From NCBI GenBank assembly GCA_903881535.1, contig CAIRTT010000489.1, forward strand, positions 1-13,717: a stretch of 13,717 nucleotides of DNA, written 5' to 3'. The notes under the pieces are model-generated. The model was not told where the DNA came from, made no database searches, and saw only the letters and a list, made by a program, of their open reading frames with translations. The position numbers and the translations under genes are program-made. Shown here piece by piece: positions 7,015 through 13,717 of this stretch. Position 1 is the stretch's first letter. Every line of letters starts with the position of its first letter. The stretch is from an uncultured Armatimonadota bacterium (GTDB lineage: Bacteria > Armatimonadota > Armatimonadia > Armatimonadales > Armatimonadaceae).

Positions 7015-7872
7015 TTAGTGCGCCGTTGCTTTCCACGCGCGAACGACATCGGCGGTCGCTTTACTCTTGTTGAGTGTGTAGAAGTGCAATCCTGAGATCC
7101 CGCCTTCAACTAGCCCCCGGACCTGCGCCAGAGCATGTTCCTGACCAATACGGATTACATCTTCAGGATTGGCCTCAGCCGCTTCCAAACGCACTAACAA
7201 AGGGTGTGCGATCTTTGCGCCGCAGCGCGTTACAAATCGCTTGATCTGCGACACATTGGTGATTGGCATTATTCCAGCCACGATTGGAACATCAATGCCG
7301 TGCTTCAAGAGCATGTCCCGCCACCTGAACAAGTCATTATTGTCGAAAAACAGCTGCGTGATGATGAACGATCCACCGGCATCGAGCTTTGATTTTAGGT
7401 GCTCGATATCACGGGTTATGTTCAGGCATTGTGGATGCCCCTCTGGATACCCCGCAACTCCAATACAAAACGGATGACGACTCGCCGCAAAGCTCACTAG
7501 ATCGGTGGCATATTGAAATTTGCCGCCTGGAACACTCTGACCGGGTTCCAGATCACCGCGGAGCGCGAGCACATTATGAATGCCTTGTGACCATAGCGAG
7601 TCCAAATGCTCAGCCATCTCAGTTTCTGAGTGATGGACGCATGTCAAATGCGACATCGACCTGATGCCAAGTTCGGACTGAATCCGTGTTGTGAGGCGCA
7701 GGGTTGCGGATGTACCTTCCCCAGTGCGCGTAATGGATACAAAGTCGGGCTGGAGATCCTGGAGGCGCTTTATCGCCTGCCAAAGGAGTGTCTCGCCATC
7801 ATCGGTTTTTGGAGGAAAGAATTCAAAGCTAACCGTTGGTTTGCTGCTTGAAAAGGCACCATCTATACGCAT
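7015..7872 (-). CDS. metF: 5,10-methylenetetrahydrofolate reductase
   Basis: MetF is a flavoprotein TIM barrel that reduces methylene-THF to methyl-THF for methionine synthesis. The 285-residue product shows SFEFFPPK (15-22, catalytic Glu17), LALRGD (102-107, with Asp107 as the FAD-contacting acid), GYPEGHP (141-147), TQLFFD (172-177), GIMPI (200-204) and GLHFYTLN (261-268). The usual TYGAGGST-type FAD loop reads TRTGEGTSAT here (48-57), a noticeable variation. Start: ATG 7872 has GGGAG seven bases upstream; ATG 7878 is one base from that site and is less likely. Longer frames run into the divergent gene at 7924. There are 51 bp between the two divergent starts, so promoters for both must overlap or lie in coding sequence. 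No S-adenosylmethionine riboswitch fits in this space. Confidence 0.95.
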   Translation of the reverse strand: MRIDGAFSSSKPTVSFEFFPPKTDDGETLLWQAIKRLQDLQPDFVSITRTGEGTSATLRLTTRIQSELGIRSMSHLTCVHHSETEMAEHLDSLWSQGIHNVLALRGDLEPGQSVPGGKFQYATDLVSFAASRHPFCIGVAGYPEGHPQCLNITRDIEHLKSKLDAGGSFIITQLFFDNNDLFRWRDMLLKHGIDVPIVAGIMPITNVSQIKRFVTRCGAKIAHPLLVRLEAAEANPEDVIRIGQEHALAQVRGLVEGGISGLHFYTLNKSKATADVVRAWKATAH

Positions 7873-7923
7873 CGACATACTCCCATATCCTACCACCGAC
7901 ATCCACAACCGAGGTGATACCCT

Positions 7924-8652
7924 GTGCGTGTGTCTGTCCTTATTGTCATTCCCACTTATAATGAGGTGGCAAACCTCCCCGTCATAGTCGAACGCGTTCG
8001 CAAGGAAGCACCGACGGCGCACCTGCTCATCGTAGATGACACATCCCCTGATGGCACTGGCGAGTTGGCAGACCGTTTAGCAGCATCAGACACCGCGATC
8101 AACGTTCTGCACCGGCGTGAAAAGGATGGCCTTGGACGCGCCTATGTAGCCGGCTTCGAGTGGGGACTTGTCCGTAGTTACGACGTTCTCGTACAAATGG
8201 ATGGTGATCTCAGCCATAACCCGTCAGATGTCCCTCGCCTCGTGGATGCCCTCGAATCTGCTGACCTGGTACTCGGGAGCCGCTATGTCACCGATGGTGG
8301 CACAGTAAATTGGGGTATTGGTCGACAGCTGCTTTCGAGAGGCGGAAGTCTGTATGCGCGCACTATTCTTGGGCTCCCGATTCGCGATGTCACAGGTGGC
8401 TTTAAGGCATGGAAAGCATCTACACTGCGTGCCGTTAACCTCTCGACAATTCGTTCAAATGGGTATTCCTTTCAAGTGGAGATGACCTACCGGGCTGCCT
8501 GCCTTGGCCTGAACATCAAAGAAGTCCCTATCATCTTTGCTGACCGCGTGGATGGCGTGTCAAAGATGAGCAAGAAAATCGTCGTCGAGGCGATGCTAAT
8601 GGTCTGGCGTCTTAGATTTACCCGGAAAGAACAGTGGCAAAAACAGTCCTAA
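7924..8652 (+). CDS. Polyprenol monophosphomannose synthase (dolichol-phosphate mannosyltransferase-like GT2)
   Basis: Predicted membrane-associated GT2 glycosyltransferase that moves mannose from GDP-mannose to polyprenyl phosphate, supplying a lipid-linked sugar donor for glycosylation outside the membrane. The 242-residue protein has the GT2 start VLIVIPTYNEVANL (5-18), VDDTSPDGTGELAD (37-50), the metal-binding DGD in VQMDGDLSHNP (90-100), GSRYVTDGG (118-126), DVTGGFKAWK (155-164) and NGYSFQVEM (179-187). This order is that of DPM1/Ppm1 synthases without a C-terminal membrane domain. Start is GTG 7924, with the strong GAGGTGAT site five bases upstream; a second GTG at 7930 is too far from it. 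The last 19 bases overlap the photolyase gene, so the two are probably cotranscribed. A glucose or other sugar donor cannot be excluded. No acyltransferase domain (mycobacterial Ppm1 type) is attached. Confidence 0.88.
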   Translation: MRVSVLIVIPTYNEVANLPVIVERVRKEAPTAHLLIVDDTSPDGTGELADRLAASDTAINVLHRREKDGLGRAYVAGFEWGLVRSYDVLVQMDGDLSHNPSDVPRLVDALESADLVLGSRYVTDGGTVNWGIGRQLLSRGGSLYARTILGLPIRDVTGGFKAWKASTLRAVNLSTIRSNGYSFQVEMTYRAACLGLNIKEVPIIFADRVDGVSKMSKKIVVEAMLMVWRLRFTRKEQWQKQS

Positions 8653-10118
8653 TTTTGGGAGATCAGCTCTCGTTGGACTATGTTTCTTCCCTCGGGACTC
8701 ATCCCACTGAAGACACCGTCCTTATGGTGGAAGACTGGTCACTCGTAGAGCGAAAACCCTACCATCGCAAGAAAATTGCTCTCGTCTGGAGTGCGATGCG
8801 TCACTTCAGGGATGCACTTGAAACCCGGGGTTACACCGTTGTTTACAGGACGAATGCATCAATCATCAGCTGTATTGCAGAGCTAAGACAGCCCACTGTT
8901 TGTATCGAACCTCGTGAACAAGGTATCCGAGAACTCCTCGTTGCTCAGGGCGTAACGTTCGAACCAGACCCTTATTGGTTTGTCTCATCAAGTGCCTTTT
9001 CAGAGTGGATGTCATCCCGTAAGCAGCCACGCCTTGAGCAGTATTACCGGATGGTAAGACTGCAAACAGGCATACTGATGGATGGCGAAAAGCCAGTGGG
9101 TGATGTCTGGAACTTTGATAAGGAAAATAGAAAGCCTTTCCCAAAGAACCATCAGGCAATCCTTCAACCAAGCTTTGATCCTGACGAAACAACGCTGGAT
9201 GTCCTCAGCATCGTCAAAGATATCCCTAACCTGACAGGCGATCTGGATAACTTTACGGAAGCGGTTACCCGTGATGCTGCACTTGAGCGTCTTCGCTGGT
9301 TTGTCCACTACGCATTGGCTGATTTTGGCCGCTACGAAGATGCGATGTCATCGCGAGACATGTACGGCTTCCACAGTATCCTGTCGCCCGCTTTGAATCT
9401 GTCCTTGCTATCGCCAGCGGAGTGTATCGATGCTGCAGTGGAAGCCTATGCTGCTAATATGGCACCACTTGCATCCGTCGAGGCATTTGTCAGGCAAATC
9501 CTTGGATGGCGTGAATACATGTTTCATCTCTATAAATGGCTGGGCTCAGAATCATGGAATGAACAGAATGCCCTCGGCGCAACGGAGCCTCTCCCGGACT
9601 TTTACTGGACAGGTAGAACGACGATGAACTGCCTAAGCATTACCATAACCGATACGCTTCGATCCGGATATGCGCATCACATTATCCGCTTGATGGTACA
9701 AGGCAACTTCGCGCTTCTGCTTGGTGTCAATCCCACTGAGATTCGAGACTGGTTTTGGGCTGCATTTCTGGATGCTTACGACTGGGTCGTTACTCCAAAT
9801 GTCATCGGAATGAGTCAGGCTTCTGACAATGGCTTGACTGCCACAAAGCCGTACGCAGCGAGTGGCGCATACATAAGCCGAATGAGTGACTATTGCAAGG
9901 GTTGCGCTTACCAACCGAAGGAATTTGCTGGCGATAAGGCCTGCCCGTTCACGACACTCTATTGGGACTTTCTCATACGCCACGAAAACACATCGCTCGC
10001 AAAGACGCGCCTATCAACGAACTATCTAGCCCTGCGCGGTAAAACACCAGCAGACAGGACTGCCATTGCTGAGCGTCGAGCGATGCTGAAACATCTTCTA
10101 CAAACGCACCAGCTTTAG
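8634..10118 (+). CDS. [4Fe-4S] bacterial cryptochrome/photolyase (CryB/PhrB type, probable (6-4) photolyase)
   Basis: This flavoprotein family repairs UV lesions, mainly (6-4) photoproducts, using FAD, a lumazine antenna and an iron-sulfur cluster. The 494-residue protein has the N-terminal antenna domain (VLILGDQLSLDY, 5-16) and a C-terminal helical FAD domain. Four cysteines, Cys333 (MNCLS), Cys421, Cys424 (YCKGC) and Cys437 (KACPF), are spaced exactly as the cluster ligands Cys350/438/441/454 of Agrobacterium PhrB, with a constant offset of 17. His349 falls at the same offset from the PhrB active-site His366. VTPNVIGMSQASDNG (386-400) and TKPYAASGAYI (404-414) are family-typical. The start is GTG 8634, with GGAAAG upstream, inside the end of the mannosyltransferase gene. 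The length matches the family, so it looks intact. Whether it acts as a repair enzyme or a light sensor cannot be read from sequence. Confidence 0.93.
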   Translation: MAKTVLILGDQLSLDYVSSLGTHPTEDTVLMVEDWSLVERKPYHRKKIALVWSAMRHFRDALETRGYTVVYRTNASIISCIAELRQPTVCIEPREQGIRELLVAQGVTFEPDPYWFVSSSAFSEWMSSRKQPRLEQYYRMVRLQTGILMDGEKPVGDVWNFDKENRKPFPKNHQAILQPSFDPDETTLDVLSIVKDIPNLTGDLDNFTEAVTRDAALERLRWFVHYALADFGRYEDAMSSRDMYGFHSILSPALNLSLLSPAECIDAAVEAYAANMAPLASVEAFVRQILGWREYMFHLYKWLGSESWNEQNALGATEPLPDFYWTGRTTMNCLSITITDTLRSGYAHHIIRLMVQGNFALLLGVNPTEIRDWFWAAFLDAYDWVVTPNVIGMSQASDNGLTATKPYAASGAYISRMSDYCKGCAYQPKEFAGDKACPFTTLYWDFLIRHENTSLAKTRLSTNYLALRGKTPADRTAIAERRAMLKHLLQTHQL

Positions 10119-10129
10119 TTCAACGGATT

Positions 10130-10963
10130 TTAGTCGGCCGTTGTGACAACTGGTTCATCCGAACGTTCTGCGGCCGTAATAATGAACGGACCATCCTCGA
10201 GAATCGCCACCGTATGCTCAAAGTGAGCGCCAAGAGTACGGTCAGCAGAGATAATTGTCCAGGGGTCATCGCCGGTGTGAGCGACCGTTCCACGGCCTGT
10301 GGTGACCATTGGTTCAACACAGAACGTCATCCCAACGACGAGTTTCGGGCCAAGCTTTGCCCGCCCGTAGCAGGGAACATCAAGTCCTTCTTCATGTGGC
10401 GTCTGGCCAATGCCATGTCCGACCAGATCGCGGACAACACCAAACCCATTTTTTTCAACGTGGGATTGGATTGCATGAGAAACATCCCCCATCGTGTTTC
10501 CGTAAACCGCCTTACGAATGGCGTTGTACAACGATGCCCGCGTCACTGAAACAAGTTTCTCCGCTTTAGGGCTCTTCGGCGTTCCCACAATGGTTGTGAT
10601 TGCAGAATCTGCGCACCAGCCATCGAACGTGGCTGCGATATCGAGTTTAACGACATCACCATCGCGAATGAATCGGTCTGCTTTGGGAACACCGTGCAGA
10701 ACTTCATTGTTGATGGAGATGCAGCTGTTATGCAGATATCTGATGTCCGAAAACGGTGGTTGGTAATTCTTGAGAGCAGAAACTGCCCCAAAACCGGCGA
10801 GGATTTCCCCGGCAAGGACATCGAGGTCGAGCGTACTAACCCCAGGCTGTGCAGCATCTTTCATTGCCTTAAGTGCCGCAGCAACAGCCTTACCAGCTTC
10901 GCGCATTTTTGCAAGGTCTTCTGTACTTTTGAGAGTAAACTTCACCATTCGATCTCGACTCAT
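10130..10963 (-). CDS. map: Type I methionine aminopeptidase
   Basis: Removes the N-terminal methionine from nascent proteins in the cytoplasm. The 277-residue pita-bread fold protein keeps all five metal ligands: Asp108 (KLDIA), Asp119 (CADSA), His183 (GHGIG), Glu217 (VEPM) and Glu249 (FEHT). It also keeps the substrate His90 in EVLHGVP. Spacings match E. coli Map (Asp97, Asp108, His171, Glu204, Glu235). There is no N-terminal zinc-finger extension, so it is the short bacterial type Ia/b. The C-terminal tail after EHTVAILEDGP is somewhat longer and acidic. Start: ATG 10963 lies seven bases after the stop of the alkyltransferase-like gene; ATG 10948 (MVKFTLKS) is an equally plausible alternative. 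It is the last gene of the DUF255-atl-map unit and is convergent with the photolyase gene only 11 bp away, with no visible terminator between them. Confidence 0.95.
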   Translation of the reverse strand: MSRDRMVKFTLKSTEDLAKMREAGKAVAAALKAMKDAAQPGVSTLDLDVLAGEILAGFGAVSALKNYQPPFSDIRYLHNSCISINNEVLHGVPKADRFIRDGDVVKLDIAATFDGWCADSAITTIVGTPKSPKAEKLVSVTRASLYNAIRKAVYGNTMGDVSHAIQSHVEKNGFGVVRDLVGHGIGQTPHEEGLDVPCYGRAKLGPKLVVGMTFCVEPMVTTGRGTVAHTGDDPWTIISADRTLGAHFEHTVAILEDGPFIITAAERSDEPVVTTAD

Positions 10964-10970
10964 TTCCAAC

Positions 10971-11282
10971 TCACTCAGGCAAAATAACCCGAAGGTTTCT
11001 AACAGCGACACCTTCATCGATAAGCATTTGCAGCTGTCGCTGCGCTAATTCTGGAGATCGCCGCGCTATGGCAATCCGACCACCACTGCCTACGACACGA
11101 TGCCATGGAAGTTCCGCAGGACAGTCACGCATCGCAGAACCGACCATCCGGGCAGTCAACCCCAGATGATCAGCAATCTCACCATAGGTACAAACAGACG
11201 CTGGCGGGATTTGGGCTACAAAGGTGTAGACCATCTCCCGCCAGTCACTTGTTACTCGGTTATGCGATTGATGCTTGGTCAA
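10971..11282 (-). CDS. Alkyltransferase-like (ATL) protein, MGMT fold without the reactive Cys
   Basis: ATL proteins bind O6-alkylguanine, flip it out and mark it for nucleotide excision repair, without removing the alkyl group. The small product has the MGMT DNA-binding fold: CTYGEIADHLG (31-41, Tyr33), the helix TARMVGSAMRD (43-53) with the Arg45 finger, and ELPWHRVVGSGGRI (57-70). In true methyltransferases the motif is PCHR; here Trp60 replaces Cys, as in E. coli YbaZ and other ATLs. Start is uncertain: TTG 11282 gives 103 residues and keeps the whole first helix (SDWREMVYTFV). ATG 11234 gives 87 residues and clips that helix, and its GGGAG site touches the ATG. GTG 11333 is also open. 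The TTG form overlaps the end of the DUF255 gene by 23 bases. The stop is seven bases before map, so the three genes look cotranscribed. Confidence 0.85.
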   Translation of the reverse strand: MTKHQSHNRVTSDWREMVYTFVAQIPPASVCTYGEIADHLGLTARMVGSAMRDCPAELPWHRVVGSGGRIAIARRSPELAQRQLQMLIDEGVAVRNLRVILPE

Positions 11283-13020
11283 CCGTTTCGCGCAACGTTT
11301 CAGGGTCAATCGTTGGGGCCAACGGGTTCTCACCGATTCTTGGGTACGCAGTTGGGATGTCCGTTACTTCGTACTCAAGGTTATCGATGTGCTCACGATC
11401 TGCTTCATTGGTCGGGTCGAGGACCTGTACAAATCGCTCCAAGCGTGCCGGTCGATGAGCGGCTGCAACCAGTTCCTTGGTTCGCTTGTCGTCCGGAGTT
11501 CCAACGATATGGACGATGACCGGCATCGCCAGTGCACGAATGCTAGCAAGCGCAAGACCAGCTGCAAGGAAGCCCATTTGAGGTGCGGCGACCTGTAGTG
11601 CGGTGATGTTCTGCGTACCGGTTGTCCGGTATTCATCTTCACCCGTTGCCAGGAAGAGCCGAAGGAACGCATCGGCTGCAATCATGTTGTCAGGAAGGTC
11701 TTTAGTGCCAAACTTGAGGTGTCCGAGTGCATCTTCACGGATTGGATGGTCGTGGAATGCTCCACCGGCGCGATCGCCAAGGCGATTTTGCATCCAAACA
11801 GCAATCATCTCAGCGAGCATCAGCCATTTGTCACCAACGCCGGCTTCGTATAGATCCACGGATGCAGCAAGCACACGGGATGCATCTACGAGCAGGCCTT
11901 CGGATGAACCATCCGCTTCCGAGTGGCGTGGACATCCATCCTCACCAACAAGGCTGGCGACGCGGTCCATGATGGCAACAGATTTGTCCAGCGCTGCAAC
12001 ATCGCCGGTGGCTTGCCAATAGGAGTACCAGGCCCGGGCCGCTTGCGCGTTAGCACCGGCTACAAATGTCTCATCAATCGCCGGGGAATTCCACTCGCGC
12101 CGTTCGTCTTCGGGCTGGGAGTAATATTCTGCATCCGCATATTGACTTGCACCGTATCCAGCGCCATCAATGGCAAGTTGGGTGTCCAAATAGCCCAGCG
12201 TATCTGTAGCAAGTTCCAACCAAGCATTGTCACCCGTGGATTGATACACCCTTGCTGCAGTACGAGCGATGCTGGCATTGTCATCGAGGAGCTTCTCAAT
12301 CATCGGATTACGCCAGTCAGCGGTCTTACAATAGCGGAAGAAGCCATGGTTCACACGATCGTGTAGCTCACCCCGGGTAAGGGACATCAGCGTACGATCG
12401 AGCATGAAGCGCAGATCTGGATCGCCAGCACCTTCGCGGTAGGAACGTACTAGCGCATCAGCGACTAGCTCAAGGACATCAACATGCGGGAATTTCTGCC
12501 CAGAGTGTCCAAAGCCACCAAATGCAAAGTCAAATTCAAACTTCGATGCCATAAGGATATGCAGCGGCAGCTGTGGTTGCAGCGGTGCACTTGGATCAAA
12601 GGCTGGTGGTGTGTTCTGCTCACGAACCTGCAGTCTCAGCTGTGTGATGTGTGCATTGAGAGCATTTTTATCACCGCGGTACTGTCCGAGGACCTGAGGA
12701 AGCAGCTGAGCCATGTGCTCACGTGGAAGTGCGTTGCCGCCCCAGAGTAGATCCCCTTCACCCGTGAGGATACATGTCGATGGCCATCCACCCTGTGTAT
12801 ACCGGGCATTGATTTCCGGGCGGACATCGGAGTCAACGCGAACCGGAATGTAGTTGTCATTGATGTAGGTCGCGATTGCATCGTTGGCATAAACATCGCT
12901 ATCCAGCTGTGCACAAAATTGGCACCACTTTGCAACGATTGACAAGAGGACGGGTTTATCCTGATCGCGTGCTTCTTCGAATGATGCATCCGTCCACGGA
13001 CGCCATTGAACCAAACTCAT
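11260..13020 (-). CDS. Thioredoxin-domain protein of the DUF255/YyaL (SSP411-like) family
   Basis: A 586-residue protein with an N-terminal thioredoxin-fold domain (residues 1 to about 130) and a C-terminal all-helical six-hairpin-like region. The thioredoxin part shows FEEARDQDKPVLLSIVAKWC (14-33), a redox-type Cys33-x-x-Cys36 (WCQFC), and the cis-Pro loop GGWPSTCILT (77-86). The C-terminal part has the family's FGGFGHSGQKFPH motif, which places it in the DUF255/YyaL group. Usual YyaL proteins run near 680 residues and read STCHWCHVM at the active site; this one is shorter and reads AKWCQFC. The function of the family is not established; no signal peptide is seen, so it is predicted cytoplasmic. 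Start ATG 13020 has AGGT six bases upstream; an ATG at 13038 lacks this. It is the first gene of a unit with atl and map, transcribed away from the LivG gene. Confidence 0.88.
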   Translation of the reverse strand: MSLVQWRPWTDASFEEARDQDKPVLLSIVAKWCQFCAQLDSDVYANDAIATYINDNYIPVRVDSDVRPEINARYTQGGWPSTCILTGEGDLLWGGNALPREHMAQLLPQVLGQYRGDKNALNAHITQLRLQVREQNTPPAFDPSAPLQPQLPLHILMASKFEFDFAFGGFGHSGQKFPHVDVLELVADALVRSYREGAGDPDLRFMLDRTLMSLTRGELHDRVNHGFFRYCKTADWRNPMIEKLLDDNASIARTAARVYQSTGDNAWLELATDTLGYLDTQLAIDGAGYGASQYADAEYYSQPEDERREWNSPAIDETFVAGANAQAARAWYSYWQATGDVAALDKSVAIMDRVASLVGEDGCPRHSEADGSSEGLLVDASRVLAASVDLYEAGVGDKWLMLAEMIAVWMQNRLGDRAGGAFHDHPIREDALGHLKFGTKDLPDNMIAADAFLRLFLATGEDEYRTTGTQNITALQVAAPQMGFLAAGLALASIRALAMPVIVHIVGTPDDKRTKELVAAAHRPARLERFVQVLDPTNEADREHIDNLEYEVTDIPTAYPRIGENPLAPTIDPETLRETVDQASIA

Positions 13021-13084
13021 AATTTGACCTGCTCTCATGAATCTCGGTCTAGAGCCATCAGCCCTACACGTTTAATGTTGTCGG

Positions 13085-13090
13085 ATTATA
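13085..13090 (-). promoter_or_regulatory. Perfect -10 hexamer upstream of DUF255-atl-map
   Basis: On the minus strand the sequence reads GATATAATCC, containing an exact TATAAT. A start about seven bases on would give a leader near 58 bases before the ATG at 13020. No convincing TTGACA-like box lies 16-18 bp upstream, so the promoter may be weak or activator-dependent. Confidence 0.4.
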
Positions 13091-13135
13091 TCGCTGTGTT
13101 CATCCCAGTGATTTGGCGGGTACGTAGTTGATGCA

Positions 13136-13144
13136 TGATAAAAT
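13136..13144 (+). promoter_or_regulatory. Extended -10 promoter element for the LivG gene
   Basis: TGATAAAAT fits the extended -10 form TGnTATAAT with one mismatch in the hexamer (TAAAAT). It lies 40 bp before the ATG at 13185, giving a leader of about 34 bases that would include the palindrome at 13158-13170 and the ribosome site AGGA at 13174-13177. A TTGGCG at 13113-13118 is 20 bp upstream, too far for a standard -35. Confidence 0.4.
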
Positions 13145-13157
13145 TCGGCCCGGAATT

Positions 13158-13170
13158 GGGGATTTTCCCC
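13158..13170. repeat. 13-bp palindrome (GGGGATTTTCCCC) before the LivG gene
   Basis: GGGGA and TCCCC form a perfect five-pair stem around TTT. It lies between the probable promoter and the Shine-Dalgarno site, four bases before AGGA. It could be an operator for a dimeric repressor or a small hairpin in the leader. There is no T-run after it, so it is not a standard terminator. The role is inferred from position only. Confidence 0.35.
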
Positions 13171-13184
13171 TATAGGACGGTCGC

Positions 13185-13717
13185 ATGGCTCTATTAGAAC
13201 TCACCAAGGTTGTAAAGCGTTTCGGGGGTCTGACTGCTGTAAACGATGTCAACCTTGCGATTGAGGAAGGATCGCTCTGTGGGCTTATCGGCCCCAATGG
13301 AGCAGGGAAGACAACTGTCTTCAATCTCCTCACGGGAGTCTACGCCCCCACCGAGGGTGATATTCGCTTTAATGGCACAAGTATCGCTGGGTGGAAACCT
13401 TACCGCATCTCACGTGCAGGAATCGGCAGAACGTTCCAGAACATCCGTTTGTTCGGCGAGCTCTCCGTAATTGACAATGTGCGAACGGCACTCTCGGTCA
13501 ATGATGACCCTGGTATATTGCACGCTTTTCTACGCACTCCCAAATGGGAGCAACGAGAGAGTTCGACCATAAAAGAAGCTGAGCGCTTGCTTGAGCTGCT
13601 TGACCTCTCCGATGTTGCAAAGGAACAATCAAACAGCCTCCCCTACGGACGTCAGCGCAGGCTTGAGATTGCGCGTGCGCTCGCGACGCGTCCAAGGTTG
13701 TTACTCCTCGATGAACC
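13185..13717 (+). CDS. livG: Branched-chain amino acid ABC transporter ATPase, LivG-like (3' end outside window)
   Basis: ATP-binding subunit of a HAAT-type importer for branched-chain amino acids or related substrates such as urea or amides. The frame is open from ATG 13185 to the window end, 177 residues. It shows Walker A GPNGAGKTT (36-44), the Q-loop FQN (Gln85) in GIGRTFQNIRLFGELSV, a signature region LPYGRQRRLEIARAL (152-166) in the Pro-Tyr-Gly form common in LivG proteins, and Walker B LLLLDE at the very end. GRTFQNIRLF and the RRLEIARAL wording separate LivG from LivF, whose signature is usually LSGGEQ. The start has AGGA seven bases upstream. The substrate is not identifiable without the binding protein, which is not in view. 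It is divergent from DUF255, with 164 bp between the two starts. Confidence 0.88.
   Translation, partial: MALLELTKVVKRFGGLTAVNDVNLAIEEGSLCGLIGPNGAGKTTVFNLLTGVYAPTEGDIRFNGTSIAGWKPYRISRAGIGRTFQNIRLFGELSVIDNVRTALSVNDDPGILHAFLRTPKWEQRESSTIKEAERLLELLDLSDVAKEQSNSLPYGRQRRLEIARALATRPRLLLLDE

Noticed and set aside
10119..10129. Possible terminator between the photolyase and map
   Set aside because: Only 11 bases separate the two stop codons and they contain no hairpin; any terminator must lie inside coding sequence.
13636..13670. LPYGRQ in place of LSGGQ in the LivG-like ATPase, as a sign of a damaged signature motif
   Set aside because: LivG proteins commonly read LPYG or LSYG followed by a variable residue and QRRLEIARAL, so this is family-typical.
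1..13717. tRNA, rRNA, CRISPR array, insertion sequence or prophage
   Set aside because: No tRNA-like cloverleaf, regular repeat-spacer pattern, transposase or phage gene, or terminal inverted repeats were seen on either strand.

Overview
The window is a compact stretch of bacterial chromosome with roughly balanced base composition. It carries housekeeping and transport genes and no mobile elements, tRNAs, rRNAs or CRISPR. Fourteen protein-coding genes are visible; the first (rnhB) and last (an LivG-type ATPase) run off the window edges. The phylum cannot be fixed from the sequence. The mixture includes a [4Fe-4S] photolyase of the CryB/PhrB type, a single-domain polyprenol-phosphate mannose synthase, an alkyltransferase-like protein, a thioredoxin/six-hairpin DUF255 protein and a LivG ATPase. 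It would fit a free-living, light-exposed, under-sampled lineage such as Armatimonadota or Chloroflexi, but that is a guess. Shine-Dalgarno-led starts, GTG/TTG starts and one apparently leaderless gene occur together. Gaps between genes are mostly under 70 bp, and no stretch over 300 bp lacks a gene.

Layout. (1) 1-453 (+): the 3' part of RNase HII. (2) 501-2125 (-): a two-gene unit, a SAM methyltransferase followed by a D-2-hydroxyacid dehydrogenase, joined by a TAATG stop/start overlap. (3) 2195-3211 (+): a Gfo/Idh/MocA oxidoreductase, divergent from the methyltransferase. (4) 3359-6978 (+): a complete pstSCAB phosphate-import operon, preceded by an 11-bp direct repeat resembling a PHO box; no phoU or phoBR follows. 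(5) 7015-7872 (-): metF, convergent with pstB. (6) 7924-10118 (+): a polyprenol-phosphate mannose synthase overlapping a [4Fe-4S] cryptochrome/photolyase. (7) 10130-13020 (-): a DUF255 thioredoxin-fold protein, then an alkyltransferase-like protein whose reactive Cys is replaced by Trp, then type I methionine aminopeptidase. (8) 13185-end (+): the start of a LivG-like branched-chain amino acid ABC transporter ATPase, divergent from DUF255.

How the genes work together. PstS, PstC, PstA and PstB make a full high-affinity phosphate importer, and the PHO-box-like repeat suggests it is switched on by phosphate starvation. The predicted PstS is odd in having no recognisable signal peptide. The photolyase and the alkyltransferase-like protein are two DNA-damage functions lying on either side of map: direct repair of UV lesions, and flagging of O6-alkylguanine for nucleotide excision repair. 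I see no clearly new multi-gene defence or biosynthetic system. The best leads are the secretion signal of PstS, the DUF255-atl-map operon, the ppm-photolyase overlap, the leaderless methyltransferase and a 13-bp palindrome in front of the LivG gene.
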